A stretch of 64,000 bases of DNA from Amphibalanus amphitrite (taxonomy: Eukaryota > Arthropoda > Thecostraca > Balanomorpha > Balanidae), in the NCBI RefSeq assembly GCF_019059575.1, contig NW_024881622.1, forward strand, positions 868,001 to 932,000, read 5' to 3'. Of this stretch, positions 58,201 through 63,185 are shown piece after piece. Positions within the stretch are counted from its first letter, which is position 1; every line of letters starts with the position of its first letter. The translations under genes were made by a program, and so were the position numbers. The notes under the pieces are model-generated. The model did no database searches and was not told where the DNA came from. It saw nothing but the letters and a program-made list of their open reading frames with translations.

Positions 58201-61004
58201 GTGCATTCGATTGAGAATACATTAAAAAAAAGCGCCGTGCAATTTATCTATTAGTTCAGACATAATTCCTGAGAAGTCGTCTATCCCTGTGGGGCTGTAG
58301 GTATTGGCAAATACGAGCTACAAGTCTGTGAAATATGTAAATAAATTTGATGAAATTGATCGTCTGTGAAATCTGGTCAAATCAATGTGCGCCTTGTGTG
58401 CGCCAACCAGTTTTCTCAGTAATTCAGCTAGCAATTCTCGTGCTATGTTCAAAAAGACGTTTACAACTTGAGGGGGCATACTTAAGAAAAACGGACTATA
58501 GTTACTGCTGTGTTTCAACCGTAAATAGCTTCATGAATACATGTCGGTCTGTTTTTCGCAGAGTATCCGTACGCCTCTGTGATGAATCCCGAGCTGAGAC
58601 AGTGGCTCTACCTCCCGGACTACAAGGACCCGCCGGTGGCGCAAAAACTCGTCGGTAGGTTCCTAGTCAAAAGACGTTAGGATACTATTTCTGGCCAACC
58701 GTCATGTCTCAGCAGGTCTGTATCTGTATACAGAGGTCTGTGGTTTCAGCAATCTATATTGTATCAGTATCAATCTGTAGACTGTATGTATCTGTCAATC
58801 TATGAATCTATCAATCTGTATGTACCCTGCTCAAATTTCATCACCCTCTGCCCGTTCTAACACTTTTCCCGTGCGCCTTGCGCCGTGCAGCGGACTTCTT
58901 TCTGCTGCTTTTGGCGTGCTGTCAGCGGCGGGTGTTCAGCCGGGAGGAGTGTGAGCAGGTGCGACAGCTGGCCGGCAGCAACCGGCAGATCGACGAGCAG
59001 AAACTCAGCAGCGGATACGTCATCGGCGTGCCCGACTACATCACCAGGAAAGGGTATGTGCCGCCGGGATCTTTACTATGTGTTTACCGAGGACGGGCGT
59101 GTGACGGCGGCCATGCGCATTGCCTTATTAGTCAGGGGTTTGTGTCTCTGGAGTAGAGATATGGGAAGTTTTAAGCGATAGATTGTCTTCTCCCTTTTAA
59201 TTCTGATGACGTTTTATTCATTTTAGGTACTGCTTTTTCAAACATGAATGTGCCGCTGGGCGCTAGTCATTCATGATGCTTGTTAAATATATTGTGCTGT
59301 GCGTATCAAATTATGATGCCACCTCAACCTGCTGCCTCGCCCTCGTCTTTAGGACGTACCTGGACGTGCTGAAGCGCGTGGTGTTCTTCTCGTCCTACTG
59401 GCTGACGCTGGCCGTCGTCTTCCTGGCGGGTATCAACCGCATCACGCTGCTGTCGCTGCTCTACGTGGCCAGCGCCTTCATCTTCCTCTGGAAGGGCACC
59501 GACTACTACCTGCTGCCCTTCAGGGACATCAGGAAGAGGTCAGAGGCGCAAAAGATGCTCTCTGTTGCTTAACCAATTCAATGGCTTTTTGTAGGCGATG
59601 GTGAGGTCTGCCTCTGTAAATGCTTCGCAAGTATCACTTGTTTCATATGAACGTCATTCAATGAGGTTTTTAATCTTATTGTTGAGATAACTGAAACATA
59701 GCTGGTAAAAATCCGACTTCTGTTTTCTCAAGTATTGCGAGTCATTACACACCGTTTTTATCCCGTACTACGATAAGACTCATCGCTTTGGTGCTTGACG
59801 GACTGCCACCCTCCTCTAACACAGGTGGATCCTGCTGCTGACCTACTGCGTGGTGGTGATCACACTGAAGTGCTCCATCTTCCAAATCATGGGCTGCGTC
59901 TTCCTGCCGTTCTTCATTGACCACGCGTGCTGGTTTGTTCAGCTGATGGGTATCGGTTGTCTGCAGCGTCTGGAGCCCGGCCTGAGACCCATCACCGAAC
60001 CAGGTACACGGACTTTTTAATGTTTACGTGCTCCGGCAATGACAATACGCATTTGATGCATCACATATCGTGACAAATCTAGGTGACGTGTGGCCTGTGG
60101 GATAGATTCACTTGTTTGATCGCATACTGTAAACAAGGCTAATTTTCTGTCCCTTTTGGAGTGGGACCACGAGTCTAAAACGCGTGATGCCGCTTTACGG
60201 GTCAGCTAAAGGAAATAGTTCCACTCCGCTAGCTGGTATAAATCGTGTGTTTTTATCTTTTCGTCAAGTTTTGTGAGCTATCTTTCGCCCCGTGTGCTAT
60301 TTATCTTTTCTCTCTTTTTTTCTATTTTTTCTTCTATCTCTTCGCCCCACAGCATCCAAGTTTTGTCACCCATTCCCTCCCGGCCGTGTTTCTCAGCCTC
60401 GTCGTCCGAGTGTCCGGTGCCGCACTCGGAGGCGGGCCTGCTCTGGGACGGCATCGTGTTCGCCTGTCTGCTGCTCCAGCTGCGCTTCTTCTCCAGCCAC
60501 TACTTCCAGCACCTGGTGCTGGAGACGCGCGCACAGCAGATGCTGGCCAGCAGGTGCGAGACCATGGTGGAGATCCGGTGGTGCCAGAGTTTACCCGCAA
60601 TATTGGTGTTATGGTCGTAAACGACTTGATTATTTTGTTGAATAGGTATGCATCAAAATAGGACCGTTTAATGATCTCTATATTGATGTTATTTTGTGTC
60701 TTTATGATAACTTGATAGCTTTTGGTCAGTCGTCAACTTTCAAAAAGTCTTGGATGCTCATTCTGGAAAATTTTGTAGCTACGAATCTGTTGTAAATAAT
60801 GTCGTAAAAGTTTTCTCTTGAGTTTTAATTTGTGATGTGCGTACATCAGCGGGGCGGAGATGATTGAGCGGGAGCGAAAGAAGAAGATCGAGAAGCGGCA
60901 GGCCGAGGAGGAAAAGGCGATGGCCGACATTCGTCGTAAGATGGAGCGGATCAAGGAACAACGCATTCAGAAACATCGCCAGAAGTACGACAACCACTAC
61001 CAAG
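28774..61004 (+). CDS. PIEZO: Piezo-type mechanosensitive ion channel, 3'-partial gene, 28 exons seen
   Basis: Plasma-membrane, stretch-gated, non-selective cation channel; a homotrimer with long curved blades of four-helix transmembrane units. The 28 exons from ATG 28774 keep phase throughout and give about 1413 residues, roughly the N-terminal 55% of a family member. Alignment to Drosophila Piezo and human PIEZO1 is clear at the start (ISLVYLALLL...PTRRSWQG, same spacing as Drosophila) and at the exon 23-24 join (LYLPDYKDPP...DFFLLLLACCQRRVFSREE). It is also clear at TYLDVLKRVVFF and in the basic coiled segment KKKIEKRQAEEEKAMADIRRK. The beam, anchor, cap and pore helices are not in the window. 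Exon 17 carries an Asp-Thr-rich insert. Intron 22 is 7.7 kb because of nested retroelements. Confidence 0.97.
28932..29033 (+). repeat. Dispersed short repeat, copies 2 and 3 in tandem
   Basis: Two direct copies of the GCCTGAAGTTATGCTG core, at 28932-28966 and 28983-29033, each ending in CCGCAATAC. Both are related to the copy at 19697. Confidence 0.65.
32036..33333. mobile_element. Non-autonomous TA-flanked inverted-repeat transposon
   Basis: GGGGAAGCCGGGGGAAGCCC starts at 32036 and is matched in reverse complement, with one mismatch over 22 bp, up to 33333. Both edges are flanked by TA (32034-32035 and 33334-33335), as in Tc1/mariner-type target duplication. Related G-rich words (gccgggcttacccc type) recur inside near 32404-32447 and 33102-33150. 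At 1298 bp it has no transposase-like ORF. Confidence 0.65.
34325..34492 (+). repeat. Tandem array abutting the PIEZO exon 2 acceptor
   Basis: Three to four diverged copies of a roughly 50-65 bp unit containing gtgtgacgtcac, a pyrimidine tract and ggcaggctgca. The last unit supplies the real acceptor at 34492; the previous one has a decoy acceptor at 34428. The unit also brings a CRE-like TGACGTCA with each copy. Confidence 0.7.
34493..34588 (+). CDS. PIEZO: PIEZO exon 2
   Basis: Acceptor tcggcag, donor gtgagt. Encodes CSLQFDVISLVYLALLLACP and VVPAPTRRSWQ, the first blade helix. Spacing to the exon 1 proline equals that in Drosophila Piezo, which supports this acceptor over the decoy at 34428. 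Confidence 0.93.
35272..35391 (+). CDS. PIEZO: PIEZO exon 3
   Basis: Acceptor gttgcag, donor gtgagt. Encodes GPLGIYLKICLALTLLAILP and FQIALFAMPPYGHILQF, a transmembrane segment aligned with the second helix of the first blade unit. Confidence 0.92.
35733..35859 (+). CDS. PIEZO: PIEZO exon 4
   Basis: Acceptor ctccccag, donor gtaatt. Encodes DPPEPLLRQLGLIRLDEVSI and VFYFAAKLVPFVITLVAF, matching the Drosophila RLLRHIGF...FAIIEWLVPE region. Confidence 0.92.
36614..36738 (+). CDS. PIEZO: PIEZO exon 5
   Basis: Acceptor ccctccag, preceded by several tctgacct repeats acting as its pyrimidine tract; donor gtaaga. Encodes a hydrophilic loop, RECRDLSRDAGVPETNAIGG to QKDGLKYCF. Confidence 0.9.
37435..37681 (+). 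CDS. PIEZO: PIEZO exon 6
   Basis: Acceptor tgtgcag with a run of 15 C upstream; donor gtgagg. Encodes VTALTFLALAGAAVIRPSVT and SAVYLLTLMAAMTWWACLRP, matching human ALAGIAHPSALSSVYLLLFL...TWWACHFP; an excellent match. Confidence 0.95.
37976..38135 (+). CDS. PIEZO: PIEZO exon 7
   Basis: Acceptor acacacag, donor gtgagt. Encodes LAGLVQIKVANCTGDPRDTV and DVYIYPLVIYALYYMLAFES, with the human-like NCTxP and W.VY...P motif. Ends in phase 0. Confidence 0.93.
38616..38654 (+). CDS. PIEZO: PIEZO exon 8 (39-nt microexon)
   Basis: Acceptor tgtcgtag, donor gtaaac. Thirteen codons, VEQLTVTVKDLIE, phase 0 on both sides, so it could be skipped without loss of frame. Confidence 0.6.
38655..39651 (+). other. 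PIEZO intron 8
   Basis: I see no exon or repeat of note apart from an A-run at 39452-39465. Confidence 0.5.
39652..39753 (+). CDS. PIEZO: PIEZO exon 9 (possible cassette)
   Basis: Acceptor cctggcag, donor gtaagc. Thirty-four codons, DPRLLEAVLDVPFKRVSRSL then RRTFRRKPGRQAVT, a basic cytosolic stretch. Phase 0 at both ends, so inclusion may be alternative. No direct homology was recognised; the call rests on splice signals, phase and position. Confidence 0.6.
39754..45166 (+). other. PIEZO intron 9
   Basis: A 5.4-kb intron containing the 876-bp tandem units (40543-42297) and a tgacctgacc-rich stretch (43270-43325). A GC-rich patch follows at 43770-44200, where open frames have no recognisable product. 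Confidence 0.7.
40543..42297 (+). repeat. Two tandem copies of an 876-bp repeat unit
   Basis: Unit 1 (40543-41418) and unit 2 (41419-42297) are highly similar; each starts ATTACGAGCGAGCGAGCG and ends in ctcgctcgctcg...ggttta, an inverted match to its start. Each unit contains four or five diverged sub-repeats around a gctgg-ccgatt-g core followed by tcaaatttgg, plus several GCACGTGC palindromes and a ggcccggcccggcc run. The long open frames (238 and 136 codons) are repeat translation, not genes. Confidence 0.75.
45167..45227 (+). CDS. PIEZO: PIEZO exon 10
   Basis: Acceptor cgtcag, donor gtatga. Encodes LVEADSLGARYQAVGDGSCP and ends in phase 1. Confidence 0.8.
45536..45666 (+). CDS. PIEZO: PIEZO exon 11
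   Basis: Acceptor tcgtcag, donor gtacgt. Encodes DDATEEPAETRLRRERWQKF and the start of a helix, SLARASFLATYVVMM. Confidence 0.88.
45920..45956 (+). repeat. Decayed duplicate of the PIEZO exon 12 acceptor and exon start
   Basis: Pyrimidine tract, AG and tactggtcgagcaagta resemble the real acceptor and exon start at 46009-46010, offset by 78 bp. Used as an acceptor it would read YWSSK and then stop at TAG. Confidence 0.65.
46010..46273 (+). CDS. PIEZO: PIEZO exon 12
   Basis: Acceptor ctgctccag, donor gtaggc. Eighty-eight codons in phase 0: YWSIKYHSYLTFVFLLWALV, RKVMHRSSPFLVTYAQLLVL and LDLTDQELP. This matches the human SWLTFVLLLWACLIW...ELP transmembrane block. Confidence 0.95.
46422..46512 (+). 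CDS. PIEZO: PIEZO exon 13
   Basis: Acceptor ctcctcag, donor gtgagt. Encodes LVFTTIFWLTLRQYLQEERE, corresponding to human LLYTLTFWLLLRQFVKEK. Confidence 0.94.
46800..46984 (+). CDS. PIEZO: PIEZO exon 14
   Basis: Acceptor gccaccag, donor gtactt. Encodes LLKRWGVVLFKGIVRLWIVV and a second helix ending FFLFFISMFQ, matching human YAKYWIYVCAG...LFLLCLTLFQ. Confidence 0.94.
47236..47420 (+). CDS. PIEZO: PIEZO exon 15
   Basis: Acceptor tctcccag, donor gtaagc. Encodes ISFRVWRRLLYGFTMTLILY, LVLVTIYLYQFKHI and LGLEVYQTG, matching human YYSLWRKLLKAFWW...IAVYTFQFQ and LGLEQF. Confidence 0.95.
47646..47756 (+). CDS. PIEZO: PIEZO exon 16
   Basis: Acceptor tttacag, donor gttagt. Encodes LFIKLLFPTLFMIVCVVYIQ and HIHKDFMALTDEERYH, matching human FSSILVPGFFLLACILQLHYFH...MQLTD. 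Confidence 0.93.
48002..48336 (+). CDS. PIEZO: PIEZO exon 17 (disordered loop with Asp-Thr repeat)
   Basis: Acceptor cctcctgcag, donor gtgcgt. About 111 residues of Pro/Ala/Ser-rich, then acidic, low-complexity sequence including DTVDTADTADTDRTADT and PEEEEMG. It corresponds to the variable cytosolic loop of PIEZO proteins, which is also acidic and repetitive in human PIEZO1. The 3' end and its donor are repeated several times just downstream. Confidence 0.85.
48313..48615 (+). repeat. Tandem duplications across the exon 17 donor
   Basis: Copies of cagcctcagagagatgaaag plus the following gtgcg...cccttctgt stretch recur after the real donor. Donor-like sites lie at 48337 (real), about 48383, 48422 and 48507. 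A further pair, aagggtatcggagggtg, repeats near 48525 and 48565. Confidence 0.7.
48740..48882 (+). CDS. PIEZO: PIEZO exon 18
   Basis: Acceptor catcag after a T-run, donor gtaagt. Encodes WLFHYCARAWNLAVALLDKL and RLMEIHGMKVNMFAITMVTV, matching human FLRRLLELHVFKLVALYTVW. Confidence 0.93.
49229..49405 (+). CDS. PIEZO: PIEZO exon 19
   Basis: Acceptor gtcgccag, donor gtgcgt. Encodes VCAVHFCLLLLVCVALLLES and LLLLLRMIYQMDVIPGDLWT, ending VNCT; human has IIVCKMLYQLKVVNP...SSNCT. Confidence 0.94.
49651..49804 (+). CDS. PIEZO: PIEZO exon 20
   Basis: Acceptor ccgttacag, donor gtacgt. Encodes an Ala-rich stretch with likely N-glycosylation sequons (LLNTTHNTT), then VHGLVWFGLQKMDSLPQYVT and GYI; human has PANWFGVRK...NLGYIQ. 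Confidence 0.93.
50145..50332 (+). CDS. PIEZO: PIEZO exon 21
   Basis: Acceptor gtccag after a 13-C run; donor gtaagc. Encodes VILVLTLHKSVSVRALYRCL, TEGVFFAGVGRAHSDRGLFE and MTKYLVNYCFYKFGVE, matching human CLKYFINFFFYKFGLE. Confidence 0.94.
50617..50818 (+). CDS. PIEZO: PIEZO exon 22
   Basis: Acceptor ccccgcag, donor gtaggg. Encodes ITLIALVILVGVRLDVVSVL, ALARVWPVFVVFAAV and PLQYLLALGLPAGLCY, matching human IARLWPNYCLFLALFLLYQY...GMPPALC. Confidence 0.96.
51598..52180 (+). pseudogene. LINE A ORF2 fragment, first part
   Basis: About 194 codons, including MNPFWNEVVELWDQFKHCFD and IWNKRLLDSGCMNVGDFMSS, the pattern of the region after the reverse transcriptase domain in L1/Tx1-type ORF2 proteins. 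The frame is open until it runs into the GA repeat at the tail of LINE B. Endonuclease and reverse transcriptase domains are missing. Confidence 0.65.
52502..56266 (-). CDS. LINE B ORF2: 2A-like motif, endonuclease and reverse transcriptase
   Basis: A 1254-codon open frame. Residues 1-142 are Pro/Ser-rich and may be 5'UTR read-through; M143 (at 55840) is an attractive start. Residues 151-165 read RILLIIGGIELNPGP, a 2A-like skipping signal with Gly in place of the usual Asp. An apurinic-type endonuclease follows at about 173-402 (HVNINS, LTETK, LLTGDLNVG, STLDHFPV). The reverse transcriptase is at about 677-920, with YLDISRYFEKIWH (motif A, Asp770), AGVPQGSVLGPLL and the catalytic YADD at 857-860. 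A C-terminal CSCGYHLENTKHFLLFCPSY motif is CCHC-like. No internal stops, so it was probably inserted recently; motif A has Tyr-Phe-Glu where Ala-Phe-Asp is usual. Confidence 0.9.
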   Translation of the reverse strand: MPCCRPTADHPFLQSFYLFSSPLTRLECCCSSQLFATSVPSLNLSFCAKHFPGLRRSPCPLLRGRVASPPSPSPQPLLPSPSPPPLDLSSPSPLAITCHPLRHAQVAFPLSLSSLTLLRTPTVLTKTSQLLFYRIFSHSSLKMANYFPDMRILLIIGGIELNPGPTTNNQLDNHITISHVNINSITATGKLQELVNFVNLNQISILSLTETKLDDTVNPNLYTIDNFHAPITRHRDRHGGGVAVYIHSSLMFSRISSLELPGEEWIWIKIKIKDVTFLLCSVYLPPNLPAQRQQEFIDRLTDSVTCAQFYSQNVLLTGDLNVGNIFLPPAIYHHSGLTSFDRKLKDTTDTLSLTQLITEPTRIENDTHNLRDLFFTSNTNLIINSGLFSSFSTLDHFPVFATLSIQREKNDNFTYSEYWDYQNTDADKLTHILLRTDWTSILNKDIDQAARDFTNCIMDAARQCIPTKQIKPRQNKPWVTSELLKEIRKRERLFNTARKRKLDKQAWARWRTQRNLVTNLNRQLYDEHVKNKVSLLIQNKHDPYKYHKILKDLTGHKQNHTIPTLIQPDGKTATSDTDKATMLNNHFVSQTQLDITNTHIAQLQTYLTRNNEPVPTLTDIQITPGEVLNTLNNMDVNKACGSDRLPTKILKMTALLIHEPLTRLFNKSLTTGKYPESWKIAKVRPIFKRKGIPSEINNYRPISLLPCISKVFEKIIFSHIYQHITDFSLLSDRQSGYRPGHNTQLQLTYITDSLYGSLDKGQDFTTVYLDISRYFEKIWHKGLLAKCEKEFGITDNLLKWLGSYLTDRRQTVDINNTTSETLTLDAGVPQGSVLGPLLAILYLNGLCDITQNKMLYYADDCSLYSSYSPTDNFHDIQTTLQEDLDKIYNYGQTWAITFNATKTTQQTFSHRQQTNIATLTFGGSPIPIVNDHKHLGLTLSTDLRFHTHINDVLLKFNRSMGPLYPIAKHIPKNMLLSLYSTYVQPFLDYCDTIYDGHITMTDCMRLEKAQNRAARLITGTGLRTSTEGLRRELGWTSLTDRRKMHKIQFYHKLVFNPKVPTFIKSIIPNTRQQNTTRTLRNTLTQTIPMARTTSYYKSFIPCSTRIWNNIPEHLRLNANQKTFKKHLSELILPPRPPFFFFQGTRIGNLLHTKLRLNTSKLNAHLFSIQQTDSPSCSCGYHLENTKHFLLFCPSYLHQRDILYNSLSNILNFDFCTIPSSEQLDILIHGKDLSRAVGGAVAAAVQSFIIHTHRL
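56267..57052 (-). other. LINE B inter-ORF / 5' region
   Basis: Contains a C-rich low-complexity stretch at 56838-56880 (read on +) and an A-run at 56610-56620. I see no ORF of interest. Confidence 0.4.
57053..57420 (-). CDS. LINE B ORF1-like frame (possibly 5'-truncated)
   Basis: About 122 codons of Glu/Ala/Thr/Pro-rich sequence ending in a basic tail, GKRKKRGTNLKKLGKK, then TAA. It lies upstream of ORF2 in the right order for an ORF1 nucleic-acid-binding protein. The formal ATG at 57442 lies in LINE A or junction sequence, so the true start is probably lost. No domain is recognised. Confidence 0.4.
57425..57931 (+). pseudogene. LINE A ORF2 fragment, C-terminal part
   Basis: Continues LINE A after LINE B: CTKNTALLWFQDRLLHRILT, then SSDLCTFCGNERETLTHLFV and LCNKVRTIWE, a CCHC-type motif typical of the C-terminus of L1/Tx1-like ORF2. 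Ends with TGA at 57929-57931. The first few residues may come from LINE B or junction sequence. Confidence 0.7.
57932..58223 (+). other. LINE A 3'UTR
   Basis: A GC-rich stretch with ggccggccgaccgggcgcgc-type palindromes, then AT-richer DNA running into the A-tail. No coding signal. Confidence 0.5.
58562..58654 (+). CDS. PIEZO: PIEZO exon 23
   Basis: Acceptor tttcgcag, donor gtaggt. Encodes EYPYASVMNPELRQWLYLPD and YKDPPVAQKLV, matching human DYPW...MNSALIKWLYLPDF. It joins exon 22 across 7.7 kb of transposons in correct phase (1). Confidence 0.95.
58891..59053 (+). CDS. PIEZO: PIEZO exon 24
   Basis: Acceptor ccgtgcag, donor gtatgt. Encodes DFFLLLLACCQRRVFSREEC and VIGVPDYITRK, matching human DFLLLLCASQQWQVFSAE. 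Confidence 0.95.
59353..59538 (+). CDS. PIEZO: PIEZO exon 25
   Basis: Acceptor gtctttag, donor gtcaga. Encodes TYLDVLKRVVFFSSYWLTLA, VVFLAGINRITLLSLLYVAS and FIFLWKGTDYYLLPFRDIRK, matching human SYLDMLKVAVFRYLFWLVLV. Confidence 0.95.
59825..60003 (+). CDS. PIEZO: PIEZO exon 26
   Basis: Acceptor aacacag, donor gtacac. Encodes WILLLTYCVVVITLKCSIFQ, IMGCVFLPFF and ACWFVQLMGIGCL, matching human VIISKNMLSLLACVF...CWVIQLFSL. Confidence 0.95.
60397..60553 (+). CDS. PIEZO: PIEZO exon 27
   Basis: Acceptor gtttctcag, donor gtgcga. Encodes CPVPHSEAGLLWDGIVFACL, LLQLRFFSSHYFQHLVLET and QQMLASR, matching human EEAGIIWDSVCFFFLLLQRR...LLASRG. Confidence 0.94.
60850..61004 (+). CDS. PIEZO: PIEZO exon 28 (basic coiled segment)
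   Basis: Acceptor acatcag, donor gtagga. Encodes GAEMIERERKKKIEKRQAEE, EKAMADIRRKMERIKEQRIQ and KHRQKYDNHYQ, a strongly charged helix matching human RRIEEKSLAQLKRQMERIRAKQEKHRQ. Ends in phase 1; the next exon was not found with certainty. Confidence 0.92.
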
Positions 61005-62824
61005 GTAGGAAAATGGGGACGGGGGCGGGCACTCCACTGGGAGGGGCGGGATTAACCTCTTTTTGTAATGCGCGCAGGTTTTGCGGTTAAGTCTGTTTGG
61101 ATTTCACGATTAGGGAAGGTTAATGGACTCGCGTATATGAACGGGAAAAGATGTCTTTTTGGTAACTTTTATGGAGTAACAAGCTTTACATTTTTTCGTT
61201 TTGCTGAGAATGCCTGTTTATTTTTGTTCCGAACCACACTAACACCTTTGACGAGATTCATTTTCATTGGCATGTGTTTTTTCTTATTCACAAATTCACA
61301 ACTTTGTACCGGGTTTGCGTTTATTTTTTCACGTACTTTTGAGGATTGCATAGGGTTATTGGCGCTCGATGTCCCCTCTTTGTGTTCCTTTCACTGTTCT
61401 CTCTGCCCCGTTCGTCGTGGCTCACTAACATTCGTCGCTGTACCGCTGATCCTTTGTGGAGGAGGTACGAAGCGTCTACGTTTTATTTAATCTATTGGGA
61501 ACAGGGCTTTCCCTTCAGCACCGCGCACACTAACGCCGTGTTGGGGGTCTCAGTGTGGTGGTGTTGGCTATGCATGTGATACTGAGTTTGAAGTGTTTAA
61601 CCCTAACCAGTGATCTGACCCACTGTTGATGATTTTTTGGGATCTACGATTGACACCTGTCTGAACCAGGCAGGAGCGATGACCGCTGATTTTACTATTG
61701 TTGGTTTGACGATTGATGTGAGCTACTATCTCGGTATTTATTCAGGCTTCCCTGGTGCCTCGCCTGGATGATATCCTATGACCACTTTTTAGACTTCTCT
61801 CTTGTTTTACTCTCATTTTTGTGTGTTAATCATTCCATGACAAACGGATCTGAGGGCGTCTTTTAAGCATTTCGATATAGTTATTCGAACGTTTCCATTG
61901 TTTTCTTTTCCTCTACTGATGTCTTTACGTCCGCATGATACCATCCATATTATTTCGTTCGGTGTTATTTCATGTTTTTTATATGCCGATACCGTGCGCC
62001 ACCACACCCGCGTGTGACCAGTGTGGTGTGATATTAGTCCTCTCCTGTCCTTCGGCCGTAATCGGAGCTCCTTCCCCACTCCAGTGTGGCTGGTGTGAAG
62101 TGACGCCCGGCCTCGCTACCAGGCCAACAGATGGCAGGCCGGGCGTCACTTCACACCAGCCACACTGGAGTGGGGAAGGAGCTCCGATTACGGCCGAAGG
62201 ACAGGAGAGGACTAATATCACACCACACTGGTCACACGCGGGTGTGGTGGCGGTGCACATTACGCAGCGTATACTTCAGAAGACATCCGAAGAAAAACAC
62301 GGGGCTGATAGGCTGCATATGGTTTAGTTTTGGTTCGGATGATTTTCGTTTCAAGATTGACCTCTTTTGGATGCAGGTTTTTCTGTTTTGCTTTTATTCC
62401 GTTAGTAACGATCCAATTTTATCCTGAAGTCCTCGTCATGCCATCTTGTAGAACGGTCGGTGGCATGATTTCGTCTGATCCTAGCTATGCCTCAATTTGT
62501 ATTATCCACATTTTTACTGGGACGCTGCTAGCCCTTGGCCGGCTCCTAAATCATTTTCTTTTGATGAGCACAAAGTACCTATCTGATAAATTCCGTTCGG
62601 TTTGATCCCTCAATTCTGATATCTGTGCAGGCCTGAATAATCCTTCTGTTGTTCGAGCTGCCTCTGCAAAATTGTCCCGAGAGCTGAGGCTTGTTTTTTT
62701 TTTTAGTAGAGAAACACTTTTTTATTGAAAGCAAACCTTCGATCACCTAATCACATGCCATTCAGTCCTTTTCACTTTTTTGTCCACTGATAACATTTCC
62801 TGTAGCATTTTAATCTTGCACCAG
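61005..62824 (+). other. PIEZO intron after exon 28
   Basis: AT-rich, T-rich DNA with the perfect hairpin at 61997-62252 and a T-run at 62694-62704. The open frames over the hairpin on the two strands are the same sequence read twice, not genes. Confidence 0.55.
61997..62252. repeat. Perfect 117-bp inverted repeat with 22-bp loop
   Basis: 61997-62113 and 62136-62252 are exact reverse complements as read; the loop is 62114-62135. Flanked by GTG on both sides, possibly a 3-bp target duplication. It could be a very young MITE-type hairpin element or an assembly foldback. Confidence 0.85.
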
Positions 62825-62924
62825 CTCAAACATTTCCCCAGCCCACCACCCTCCCGGTCTCTCTCCACCCACTCATCTCCCACTAACCACCTTGGCTCGC
62901 CCCGAACCGACCCCGGAACGGCAG

Positions 62925-63185
62925 CCGGCACCGACTCTCTGGTCTCCACTCCGCTCAACTCTCTGGCCACGGGCCGGGTGTGGGGCGAGCGCAGCCCGCG
63001 GCTGTCCCTAAACCCGCCCACGGCCGGAACACCGTCCTCCACGGCGCCCACCTTCTCCCTGGACGGCTTCATGGAGGCGTCGACGTCGGTGGCGCACGGC
63101 CTGCCGACGGCCAGCGAGGCCTCGTCGGTCTCGTCGACGCCGGCGCCGCCGCTCGAGCCGCCGCCGCCGGCGCTGATCGGATACG
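62925..63185 (+). CDS. PIEZO: Possible PIEZO exon 29 (Ser/Thr/Pro-rich)
   Basis: The open frame reads GTDSLVSTPLNSLATGRVWG through DGFMEASTSVAHGLPTASEA to LIGYG, ending at donor TACG|GTAGCG. Acceptor acggcag at 62924, with a cactaac branch-like site about 50 bp upstream, gives the phase 1 required by exon 28. The more pyrimidine-rich acceptor at 62824 gives a stop in that phase. Disordered Ser-rich linkers occur at about this point in PIEZO proteins, but homology is not recognisable. Confidence 0.35.

Larger units (their letters stand above)
51596..58231 (+). mobile_element. 5'-truncated L1/Tx1-like LINE (A), split by LINE B
   Basis: Flanked by a direct repeat of about 35 bp (GCGCCGTGCAATTTATCTAT onward) at 51561-51595 and 58232-58266, the target-site duplication. 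The 3' end is a short A-tail at 58224-58231 on the + strand. Only the C-terminal part of ORF2 remains, in two pieces (51598 to about 52180 and about 57420-57931). About 1.4 kb in total after removing LINE B. Confidence 0.75.
51386..58510. mobile_element. Inverted-repeat element interrupted by a LINE
   Basis: About 115 bp at 51386-51500 is repeated in reverse complement at about 58392-58510; both contain GAGAATTGCTAGCTGAATTA and CGTTTTTCTTAAGT. Without the inserted LINE (51596-58231) and one copy of its target duplication it would be roughly 0.45 kb, the size of a MITE. Flanking target duplications of this outer element were not identified. Confidence 0.6.

Noticed and set aside
61935..62327. 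Two opposed ORFs with matching Cys-rich peptides (also 61979-62260 on the minus strand)
   Set aside because: They are the same 117-bp sequence read on both arms of a perfect inverted repeat, not two genes.
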